64,000 nucleotides of DNA, taken from the NCBI GenBank assembly GCA_020403045.1, contig JADBYK010000030.1, forward strand, positions 18,702 through 82,701, written 5' to 3'. Source of the DNA: Cytophagales bacterium. Its GTDB lineage: Bacteria > Bacteroidota > Bacteroidia > Cytophagales > Cyclobacteriaceae. A model generated the notes under the pieces. That model was not told the origin of the DNA. It did not search any database and saw only the letters and a program-made list of their open reading frames with translations. Numbering within the stretch: position 1 is the stretch's first letter; each line of letters starts with the position of its first letter. The position numbers and the translations under genes are program-made. Positions 50,676-59,002 of this stretch are shown piece after piece.

Positions 50676-50917
50676 GTTTTTATTTTCTCTTTTAGGTTTT
50701 TCTGGCTTATAAATCGCCCGGCTTTGATATCTTCTTCACCAGCCTCCAGCATTTCATCAAAACCATCTTTACTTAAAGGCTTTCCATCTGTGTTCTGAGC
50801 AAAAATACTTACCTGAGAACTTAAGATCGTATGCACGGCCTGTAAAATTCGATTGTCTTTTACTTGATCTATGATCTGATGAAGTTCCGTTTGAAGTTCA
50901 GATGTATTCATGTTCAT
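50660..50917 (-). CDS. Antitoxin partnered with the frameshifted ParE-like toxin
   Basis: Small protein ending KNLKEKIKTWREK, overlapping the toxin 5' end. Confidence 0.72.
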   Translation of the reverse strand: MNMNTSELQTELHQIIDQVKDNRILQAVHTILSSQVSIFAQNTDGKPLSKDGFDEMLEAGEEDIKAGRFISQKNLKEKIKTWREK

Positions 50918-50982
50918 TCGTTGTTTAAGTAAAAATAAACATTCTATTTCTCTTTCGCTATTTCTCTTGTTATGCGAAAAAA

Positions 50983-52335
50983 TCAAATCACCCCTTGCGC
51001 TTGCATGGCTTTCGCTACCTTTATAAATCCGGCAATGTTGGCGCCTGCCATGTAGTTGCCGGGTGAGCCATATTCTTTGGCGGCTGCTAATGACGTGTCG
51101 TGTATGTCTTTCATAATACGCACAAGCTTGGCATCCACCTCTTCAGGTGTCCAGTTGGCGCCCATGAAGTTCTGCGTCATCTCCAAACCAGAAGTGGCTA
51201 CGCCACCCGCATTCGATGCCTTGCCCGGTGCGTACATCATGCCATTGGCTAATACAATGTTGATGCCTTCAATGGTAGTAGGCATGTTCGCGCCCTCTGC
51301 TAAAAGTTTCACACCATTCTTCACCAGGTTGCCCGCATCTTTCGCGTTGATTTCATTTTGGGTGGCACACGGGAACGCACAATCAGCTTTTATATTCCAC
51401 AACGGATTGTGATCTGCTTTCGCATCGATCGCCTGATACGTGCATTTGTATTTGTCTGCATATTCTTTGATGCGCCCTCTTCGATTGTTTTTCAAATCCT
51501 TTAGAAACTCCAATTTCTCCATCGTGAATCCAGCTTCGTCAACGACCACTCCATTCGAGTCAGAAGCGGTGATGGCTTTTCCGCCTAACTGAATTATTTT
51601 TTCAATTGCATATTGAGACACATTTCCTGACCCTGACACCAAACACGTTTTTCCTTTGATCGAGCTGCCTACATTTTGCAACATGTTTTCGGCAAAATAA
51701 ATCAAGCCGTATCCCGTTGCTTCTGTTCTGATCAAACTTCCGCCCCATCCAATTCCTTTACCGGTGAGCACACCCGTAAATTCATTTCTGATTTTTTTAT
51801 ATGCCCCAAACAGAAAACCAATTTCGCGACCGCCCACACCAATATCGCCTGCGGGCACATCCAGTCGATGGCCAATGTGTCTTGCCAACTCGCCCATAAA
51901 AGCCTGGCAGAATTTCATCACTTCATTATCTGATTTTCCTTTCGGGTCGAAATCACTTCCGCCTTTTCCACCGCCCATCGGTATGCCTGTAAGTGCATTT
52001 TTGAAGACTTGTTCAAACGCCAAAAACTTCAACACACTAGGTGTTACAGTAGGATGAAAACGCAGGCCGCCTTTATAGGGACCGATGGCGCTATTCATCT
52101 GCACGCGATAGCCCCGATTTACTTGCACTTCACCCTTATCATCGAGCCACGTCACGCGGAATGAAATCAAGCGCTCCGGTTCCAACATCCGCTCCAGCAA
52201 CTTCAATCGTGCGAACTCCGGATTTTTTTCCAGCACAGGTAGCACGGAAGCAATCACTTCTTCTGCTGCTTGCAAGAATTCAGGTTCGTTGGGGTTGCGT
52301 TTTTTTACATTGTCGAGGATGATGCTGTGGGTCAT
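50983..52335 (-). CDS. gdhA: NADP-specific glutamate dehydrogenase
   Basis: PYKGGLRFHPTVTPSVLKFLAFEQVFKNALTGIPMGGGKGGSDFDPKGKSD; DIGVGGREIGFLFGAYK. Confidence 0.97.
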   Translation of the reverse strand: MTHSIILDNVKKRNPNEPEFLQAAEEVIASVLPVLEKNPEFARLKLLERMLEPERLISFRVTWLDDKGEVQVNRGYRVQMNSAIGPYKGGLRFHPTVTPSVLKFLAFEQVFKNALTGIPMGGGKGGSDFDPKGKSDNEVMKFCQAFMGELARHIGHRLDVPAGDIGVGGREIGFLFGAYKKIRNEFTGVLTGKGIGWGGSLIRTEATGYGLIYFAENMLQNVGSSIKGKTCLVSGSGNVSQYAIEKIIQLGGKAITASDSNGVVVDEAGFTMEKLEFLKDLKNNRRGRIKEYADKYKCTYQAIDAKADHNPLWNIKADCAFPCATQNEINAKDAGNLVKNGVKLLAEGANMPTTIEGINIVLANGMMYAPGKASNAGGVATSGLEMTQNFMGANWTPEEVDAKLVRIMKDIHDTSLAAAKEYGSPGNYMAGANIAGFIKVAKAMQAQGVI

Positions 52336-52400
52336 GTGGGGGCGGATTTAGGTAGCTAAAAGTAGCAAAGAAATTACAATTGCAAACGGTTGAAATAAGG

Positions 52401-52493
52401 TTTCACGCAAACCTGCCTGCCGGCAAGGCCGCAGAGGCGCAAAGTTTAGATTCAGCTATTTTTGCTTTGCATTCTTTGCGGCTCTGCGTGAAA
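52401..52493. repeat. Palindromic intergenic repeat with a nested GC-rich palindrome in its left arm
   Basis: tttcacgca [aacctgcctgccggcaag] gccgcagaggcgcaaag ... ctttgcggctctgcgtgaaa. Confidence 0.7.
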
Positions 52494-52524
52494 AAAAGAC
52501 TAGCTTCACATAAGCGTAAGAATT

Positions 52525-53706
52525 ATGAAAACCAATTTTGATATCATCGTAATCGGAGTGGGTTCTATGGGTTCATCAACCTGCTATCAATTGGCAAAGC
52601 AAGGTTATGAAGTATTGGGGCTCGAGCAGTTTGACATTCCCCATGACCAAGGCTCGCATGCCGGGCAAAGCCGCATCATTCGCAAAGCGTATTTCGAACA
52701 TCCAGACTATGTGCCGCTGCTGCAACGCGCTTATAAAAATTGGAAACAACTCGAAGCTGCCGCCAATACACAAGTCTATTTTCCAACCGGCTTACTGTAT
52801 GCCGGCCAGCCAGATGATGTATTGATCAAAGGCGTGCGTGCATCAGCTGCTACCTATCAGCTAGATGTGCAATCACTTTCACGAGCAGAAACAAAAAAGC
52901 GCTTTCCTGCTTTTCAAATTCCCGATTCATATGAAGTGTTGTTTGAACCCGATGCCGGATTTCTAACACCCGAGCGTTGCGTTACTGTTTATACCGATCA
53001 GGCCATTCGGCTGGGAGCCACCGTGCGCGCCAAAGAAAAAGTGATCGAGTGGAAAAAGGAGGGAGAGCGTATGGTGGTGAAGACGAGCAAAGGAAATTAT
53101 CAATGCCAAAAGTTGGTGATTACTGCTGGGCCGTGGGCGGGGCAACTCATTCCATCGCTGCATGCAAAGCTCACCGTTACGCGGCAGGCCATTGCGTGGG
53201 TAAACACCCAACAACCTACTTCGTATGCGCTGGGCAATTTTCCGTGCTGGCTCATCGATGATCATACCCAGCCGGGCATGTACTATGGATTTCCGCAACT
53301 GCCCGTGGCGCAATTCGGTGCGCCCATCGGCTTGAAGCTCGCCTATCATTTTCCGGGCGATGTCTCGCAACCCGATCAGGTCAACCGTGTTACTTCAGTA
53401 AATGATGAAGAACATTTGGTGCAGGCGCTCCATCGCTTTTTGCCGAATGCCTATGCGGCTACGCATACCATGAAGACGTGCCTGTACACCAACACACCCG
53501 ATGAACATTTTGTGATTGATTTTCTGCCGGGCTACGATCAGCGCGTGGCCATAGCGGCCGGCTTTAGCGGGCACGGGTTTAAGTTTGTATCCGTAGTAGG
53601 CGAAATCATGGCCGACCTTGCCACTAAAGGAAAAACAGATTTGCCTATTGCTTTTTTAAGTGCGCAGCGATTGCACGCCCTCCGTAGCTTTAGCGAAGGA
53701 GGGTAA
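52525..53706 (+). CDS. solA: FAD-dependent oxidase of the MSOX/N-methyltryptophan oxidase type; C-terminus runs into a repeat array
   Basis: DIIVIGVGSMGSSTCYQLAKQGYEVLGLEQFDIPHDQGSHAGQSRIIRKAYFEHPDYVPLL; final residues RSFSEGG lie in the repeat. Confidence 0.9.
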   Translation: MKTNFDIIVIGVGSMGSSTCYQLAKQGYEVLGLEQFDIPHDQGSHAGQSRIIRKAYFEHPDYVPLLQRAYKNWKQLEAAANTQVYFPTGLLYAGQPDDVLIKGVRASAATYQLDVQSLSRAETKKRFPAFQIPDSYEVLFEPDAGFLTPERCVTVYTDQAIRLGATVRAKEKVIEWKKEGERMVVKTSKGNYQCQKLVITAGPWAGQLIPSLHAKLTVTRQAIAWVNTQQPTSYALGNFPCWLIDDHTQPGMYYGFPQLPVAQFGAPIGLKLAYHFPGDVSQPDQVNRVTSVNDEEHLVQALHRFLPNAYAATHTMKTCLYTNTPDEHFVIDFLPGYDQRVAIAAGFSGHGFKFVSVVGEIMADLATKGKTDLPIAFLSAQRLHALRSFSEGG

Positions 53707-53825
53707 GTCCTCCGTAGCCTTGACGTAGGAGGATAAGTTCTCCGTAGCCTTGTCGAGGAGGACCAGTCCTCCGTAGCCTTGTCGAGGAGGATCAGTCCTC
53801 CGAAGCCTTGGCGTAGGAGTGCGTG
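53678..53825. repeat. Tandem array of five ~29-31-bp imperfect palindromic units
   Basis: Units at 53678, 53709, 53739, 53768 and 53797 with consensus CCTCCGTAGCCTTGNCGNAGGAGGANNAGT. Confidence 0.92.
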
Positions 53826-54228
53826 CCCCCGATGCACACCTACCAGCCCTCATGCCATCGGGGTCGGGCTGTACGCACTCGCCAGCCAACCGCGCGTTCC
53901 ATTTAGGGCTCAAACAATGCTTCCATCCCTCACGCAGCTCTGTGTAAGTTAGTCACTTCACTGTAATGAGACCTCACGGATAAAAATTCTATGCAAAATT
54001 TTTCTCAAATAAAAAACGTGGTTTTCCCCGTTTTTTTTCTGGTAAGGGGGGTCTACCTTTCCAGCAGGAAAAATGGCAATGCCGGCAATACAGCTTGAGT
54101 AAGTGGAGGAATTTTTGTGAATACAGGTGTTATTGACGATGGCGCTATGACTTTACAACAAAAGCGAAAAATAGAAATAAATAATAGCAGAAAATTCAAA
54201 GTTGAAATCTATAAACAATAGTTAGAAT

Positions 54229-57200
54229 ATGAGAATACTACATATTTCCGATTTCCATTTGGATAAGACAGATAAAGCGGATAGCAAAAACCATATTGTG
54301 AATCCATTATTAGAATCTATTGTCGCTTCGCAACTAGAAAAACCAATAGACCTTGTAGTTTTTACTGGTGATTTAATAAATATCGGAGGAAAAAACTATC
54401 CAACTATTTCTGATGCTTTTAAGGACTGCGAACAAGAATTATTTTTACCAATACTTGACGCAACAAAATTAGGCAAAGAAAGATTGTATTTTGTTCCAGG
54501 AAACCACGACATTTTAAGAAGTGCGGACTCAAAACACATTGATAATGGCTTGGCATCAACTTTAACAGATTCAAAAGAATTGAATTCTTTTTTCAATAAG
54601 CCAGAAGGAAATTCTAGAGTATTTCCATTTAAAGAATTTGAAAAGAGCTTTTACGAAGGGGTATACAACCACGCCAATATTTCAAATTTCCAATCTACAT
54701 TCAAAATTGAAATTAATGGAAGAAAGATAGGAATAGCTTGCTTAAACTCCTCTTGGAGATGTTATGATAGCGACAAAGATAAAAACAGAATTCTTATTGG
54801 GGAGCGGCAAGTTACTGAGTCAATTGAGCTGTTAAAAGATTGTGAAACAAAAATTGCGTTAAGCCACCATCATTACGAATGGCTAAATGACTTTGATAGT
54901 GAAATTATTAGCACGCTTTTAAAGCAAGATTTTAATCTATACTTAACTGGACATGTCCACAAAGTAAAAGCAGGATACACGCAAGATCCTGATGGAAAAC
55001 TTTTTACTTTTTGTGCTGCCGGTATTTTGTCGGCCTCAATTCGAAACCCACAACACAAGTATGAGAATGGGTTTACGATAATTGACTATCTTATTGATGA
55101 AGGCAAATTGAGGGCAACATTTAAAAAGGGTGGACACCCGAAAAAGCAATTTATAAAAAACACTTCTTTAGGAGTTGATGGGATTTGGGAAATTAAAATA
55201 CCGGTTGGTGCTGAAATTGAAAGAATTTTGCTCGAGCAAGATTTAATAAAGCAAATACGTAAAGAGTCTAAACCAAAAATAGATAGTCATCTTTTAACAC
55301 ATTCTACAGACACAAATGCACCCAAAAATATTGATGAAATTTTCGTCATGCCCAATATTGCATTGAAGGAAGAATTTGATGCGGAAAAGGATGACAAAAT
55401 TATAGAACTCTTAACAGACATAATTATAAATGATAAAAATTTTATTCTCTTTGGAACAAAGGAATCGGGGAAGACAATTTTGCTAGATAAAATTCTCCTT
55501 GAATCAATTGAATGCAACAAGCAGTGTCATCAAATACCTGCTGTTATTGATTTCAATGAGTTTGAGGATAGTGTTCTAAAGGAAATTCGAAGGTTTTGGA
55601 ATAAAACAACTGAAGAAACCAAGAAACTAGTTTCAGAATTTAAAATAATTCTGATAATAGATAACATGAGCTTTGATGATGAGGATAAAAATAAATTGAA
55701 AGCCCTCAAGTTGTTTTTAGATCAGAATCCAAACGTAAGATTTATTGGCTCATATCAGCAGTTTTTTGATGAAGACTTTCCTGCCAACCTTGAATTGGTT
55801 TCATTACTTACATTTGAAAAGCTAACAATCAAACAGTTCAAGTCAAAACAAATTAAACTGTTGATTCGAAAGTGGTTTCCTAATTCAGATAAATATGAAA
55901 CTCCTAAGAAACTTGAGACTATAACCAATGCTTTTCTGGCATTAAACCTCCCTCGTACACCGTTTGCGGTTTCTATGTTTTTATGGATAATTGAAAAGCA
56001 AGAAAACTTTAAGCCAATCAATAATTCAACTTTAATTGAGAACTTTATTGAGAAACTACTCAAAAAGCATGATGCCAAAGAATCATTAAGAGAAAAGTTT
56101 GGTTACGATAACAAGATATGGATTATAGCGTATTTAGCTTTTAAGATGCTGAAAGCGGACAATCAAAACTATGCCATCACATACGCAATATTTGTTCAGT
56201 ATGTTGATGAATACTTGAAACTAAAAAAGTTCGATGATTTTAAAACCGAGAATATTGTTAAACTATTGCTTGAGTCTGGTGTATTTATTCAAGACAATGG
56301 TGATGTTAGATTTAGATTTACATGCTTCTTTGAATTCTTTCTAGTTATGCGAATGGAAACGGAACCAAGTTTCAAAGCTGAAGTCCTATCCGAAAAGAAT
56401 TTTTTAGACTATGTCAATGAAATAGATTACTACACCGGTTTAAATCGGGGAGAGACAGAGCTGCTTAAAAAAATAATTGAAAGACTTGAAGCTGGCTTTA
56501 CTGAGTTAAACGATCTGATCGAAAAAACTCAGCGCGACCGGAAATATGAAAACATAGATGGATTCTTTACAAGTAGGGATGATAGAGGGAGAGAAAAGCC
56601 CTCGTTAGTAAGTCAGCTAAATGAGAAGGAAGTAATTGGCTTTTTACCTGCAAATAAGCCAACAGAGGATGATTTGGAAGTCATAGAGGATAAAAAACTG
56701 GAACTACAAAAGCCTGAGAAGGGGATAGCAAAAAAGGAAAAGGGCAACAAAATAAAGGATCTGGGTAAGCTTCTTGTTCTTGCATTAAGAACAATCAAAA
56801 ATTCTGAAGAAGTTTCAGAAGAGAATTTGAAACTACATTCATACATGATCGCATTAAGAAACTCTATCTCATTTGCAATTTTACACAAAGCTGTCTTTGA
56901 ATTGTTTTTAATGAATCAGAGTAAGTTACCCAAGTCGAAAATTGAAGAGTTTACGAACTTAAATCAATTTCTTCCAATTCTTCATGAGTTATTTCTTTTT
57001 GACAATGTTGGTACTTTAAAGCTTACAGCTGTTATCAGGGAAAAAATCAATTACGATAACAAGAACAATGTTTCTGAATTTGAAAGGGCGTTGTCTGTAT
57101 TTCTATACTCTGACATTCGGGGCAAAGATTACGATAAAATCATTTTAGAATTTATTAAAACGGTAAAGAAGAAGTTTATAGAGGATATGGCATACTTTAA

Positions 57201-57378
57201 ACTTGTGACCTATTTTTTTTACCGTTCGAAGGACGAAGACATGGACAATTTTTATCTCAACTTGATCGCAGATGTTTTAATACAATCTAAGGGATATGAT
57301 AGAAACAGGAAAGGTTCGATAATTGAAGATTATAAAAGGAAAAAGCAAGAAAAGATAACTCAACTTAAGCTCTTTTAA
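54229..57378 (+). CDS. Metallophosphoesterase fused to a STAND-like P-loop NTPase; candidate defense protein
   Basis: MPE motifs ISDFHLD, VVFTGDLI, VPGNHDIL, SHHHYEW, TGHVHKVKAG; Walker A LFGTKESGKTILLD; Walker B-like KIILIIDNM; long helical C-terminus. Confidence 0.85.
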   Translation: MRILHISDFHLDKTDKADSKNHIVNPLLESIVASQLEKPIDLVVFTGDLINIGGKNYPTISDAFKDCEQELFLPILDATKLGKERLYFVPGNHDILRSADSKHIDNGLASTLTDSKELNSFFNKPEGNSRVFPFKEFEKSFYEGVYNHANISNFQSTFKIEINGRKIGIACLNSSWRCYDSDKDKNRILIGERQVTESIELLKDCETKIALSHHHYEWLNDFDSEIISTLLKQDFNLYLTGHVHKVKAGYTQDPDGKLFTFCAAGILSASIRNPQHKYENGFTIIDYLIDEGKLRATFKKGGHPKKQFIKNTSLGVDGIWEIKIPVGAEIERILLEQDLIKQIRKESKPKIDSHLLTHSTDTNAPKNIDEIFVMPNIALKEEFDAEKDDKIIELLTDIIINDKNFILFGTKESGKTILLDKILLESIECNKQCHQIPAVIDFNEFEDSVLKEIRRFWNKTTEETKKLVSEFKIILIIDNMSFDDEDKNKLKALKLFLDQNPNVRFIGSYQQFFDEDFPANLELVSLLTFEKLTIKQFKSKQIKLLIRKWFPNSDKYETPKKLETITNAFLALNLPRTPFAVSMFLWIIEKQENFKPINNSTLIENFIEKLLKKHDAKESLREKFGYDNKIWIIAYLAFKMLKADNQNYAITYAIFVQYVDEYLKLKKFDDFKTENIVKLLLESGVFIQDNGDVRFRFTCFFEFFLVMRMETEPSFKAEVLSEKNFLDYVNEIDYYTGLNRGETELLKKIIERLEAGFTELNDLIEKTQRDRKYENIDGFFTSRDDRGREKPSLVSQLNEKEVIGFLPANKPTEDDLEVIEDKKLELQKPEKGIAKKEKGNKIKDLGKLLVLALRTIKNSEEVSEENLKLHSYMIALRNSISFAILHKAVFELFLMNQSKLPKSKIEEFTNLNQFLPILHELFLFDNVGTLKLTAVIREKINYDNKNNVSEFERALSVFLYSDIRGKDYDKIILEFIKTVKKKFIEDMAYFKLVTYFFYRSKDEDMDNFYLNLIADVLIQSKGYDRNRKGSIIEDYKRKKQEKITQLKLF

Positions 57379-57388
57379 CCCCCACTTT

Positions 57389-57410
57389 GGCACAAGCGTC
57401 CGCTTGTGCC
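57389..57410. repeat. Perfect palindrome downstream of the MPE-NTPase gene
   Basis: GGCACAAGCG tc CGCTTGTGCC. Confidence 0.8.
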
Positions 57411-57480
57411 GTCCAAGCCGCATGAGAACAAGTATAGGTTGGAATTTTGCTTTAGTTCTGACAGAACAAACTTAAAAAAT

Positions 57481-57903
57481 ATGAAACAGCTAAAAATTAC
57501 AAGATTAAAGGAGTGGGCAAATAGGCGTTTTAACTACACCATAGTTGTTGATGGCCAAGAACAATTCGAGATAGCTAGCGGGCAAGAAAAAGTATTAACC
57601 ATCGATAAGGCAACTACACTTCAGGCCAAGCTAATGTGGTGTGGCTCAAAAAAGATCGAGATCAAAGCGGATGAACAACAGCTAAAAGAGATAAGAATAA
57701 AAGCTAACAAAGGGGCAAATATTCTATTTCCAGTAATGGCTTTTTTTGTTTTAATAGCTTCTAGTGTAGTTAACCTTGTGTATGCTGATAGCGGTCTTAA
57801 AATGTTTATTACCTCCGTAATGGTTGGTGGTATTATTTACGCATTGGCGCTAGTGACCATCTGGCGAAATACTTTTCTGGATATTGAATTGGTGAGAGAG
57901 TAA
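57481..57903 (+). CDS. Hypothetical protein with two TM segments
   Basis: Start trimmed to MKQLKITRLKEW; hydrophobic pair in the C-terminal half. Confidence 0.6.
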   Translation: MKQLKITRLKEWANRRFNYTIVVDGQEQFEIASGQEKVLTIDKATTLQAKLMWCGSKKIEIKADEQQLKEIRIKANKGANILFPVMAFFVLIASSVVNLVYADSGLKMFITSVMVGGIIYALALVTIWRNTFLDIELVRE

Positions 57904-57907
57904 GACT

Positions 57908-58171
57908 ATTGTGCCGTCAATTATTGTGCCGTCAGGTCTTTCGAACAGATTGTGCCGTCAGGTCTTCCGACCTGGCGATCAATAAATTTACTACCCTAGT
58001 GCTATGGCACTTCGAAGTAGAAACGTTTTTGTGCCGTCAGGTCTTTCGACCTGACGATCAAAAAATTTACTACCTTAGGTCTATAGCACTTTGAAGCAGA
58101 AACATTGGTCAGTTTTTTGACTAGTGTCTACTTTTTAGAGATGGGTCAGGTCGCCCTGACCACACATGAAC
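57908..58171 (+). mobile_element. REPIN-like palindrome-ended element, copy A: a truncated copy (57951-58025) plus a full copy (58030-58171), preceded by partial left ends
   Basis: TGTGCCGTCAGGTCTTTCGACCTGACGATCAAAAAATTTACTACCTTAG ... GATGGGTCAGGTCGCCCTGACCACACATGAAC. Confidence 0.85.
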
Positions 58172-58418
58172 AAGGGGGAGTCTGAGAAATCCGGGAGTTT
58201 GAGATTGTTGATCAGGGATACCAACAATTACAAGATCAATGACAAAACAACAGGGAGGCAAAGTTTTGCCTGCTCACTTACTTTTTATATGACCTTATGT
58301 TTTTATTCGGGAGCTTGTCAATCAGAACAAAACCATTAATTTAGTGTCAACGAGTTTGCGGTTCAGTTTTGCCCTACCAGGTTAGTGTTGGCTCTTAAAA
58401 AGTTTAATAAAATCACTT

Positions 58419-58985
58419 ATGGAACTACTTGAAAACCTGGAGCCCTTACTGAGGACTTTTTGGTATATAGCCCTACCTACTAGTGTTATCTTTATTGTAC
58501 AGGTAATCATGACCTTTTTAGGAGCGGATGGCGCTGATGGAATTCACCCCGATTTTGACAGTAATCTGGACGGGGCGGATGCACCCTTTCAACTTTTTTC
58601 GCTTAGGAATTTAATTAATTTTTTACTGGGCTTTAGCTGGACGGGCATTTCCTTCTATAACATTATTCCCAACGGCCCTTTGCTCATTTTCGTATCGCTG
58701 GTGGTAGGGGCATTCTTCGTGTACATGTTCTTTTTAATTATCCGGCAGATTCAAAAACTGGCAGAGGATAATTCTTTTAAGGTGGCCAATACGTTGAACA
58801 AAACAGCAGAAGTGTATTTGGCCATTCCGGGCAATAAAAATGGTAAAGGAAAAATAATGATCAGCGTAAAGGGATCTTATCACGAACTGGATGCGATGAC
58901 CGAGCAAGATAAAATAGCATCCGGGGCGGTCGTTAAAGTAGTCAGGATTGAGAGCGACAATATTCTTATCGTAGAAAAAATTTAA
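58419..58985 (+). CDS. NfeD-like membrane protein upstream of flotillin
   Basis: TM segments then an OB-like C-terminal domain ending IASGAVVKVVRIESDNILIVEKI; directly precedes flotillin. Confidence 0.7.
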   Translation: MELLENLEPLLRTFWYIALPTSVIFIVQVIMTFLGADGADGIHPDFDSNLDGADAPFQLFSLRNLINFLLGFSWTGISFYNIIPNGPLLIFVSLVVGAFFVYMFFLIIRQIQKLAEDNSFKVANTLNKTAEVYLAIPGNKNGKGKIMISVKGSYHELDAMTEQDKIASGAVVKVVRIESDNILIVEKI

Positions 58986-59002
58986 AACCAGATCAATAAC
59001 TT

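Noticed and set aside
53678-53825. Tandem 29-31-bp repeats as a CRISPR array
   Set aside because: The units are contiguous with only 4-6-nt linkers and no unique spacers; there are no cas genes.
58181-58400. Possible short lipoprotein remnant (MTLCFYSGACQSEQNH) between copy A and the NfeD-like gene
   Set aside because: Only ~16 codons and no ribosome-binding or similarity evidence; too weak to call.
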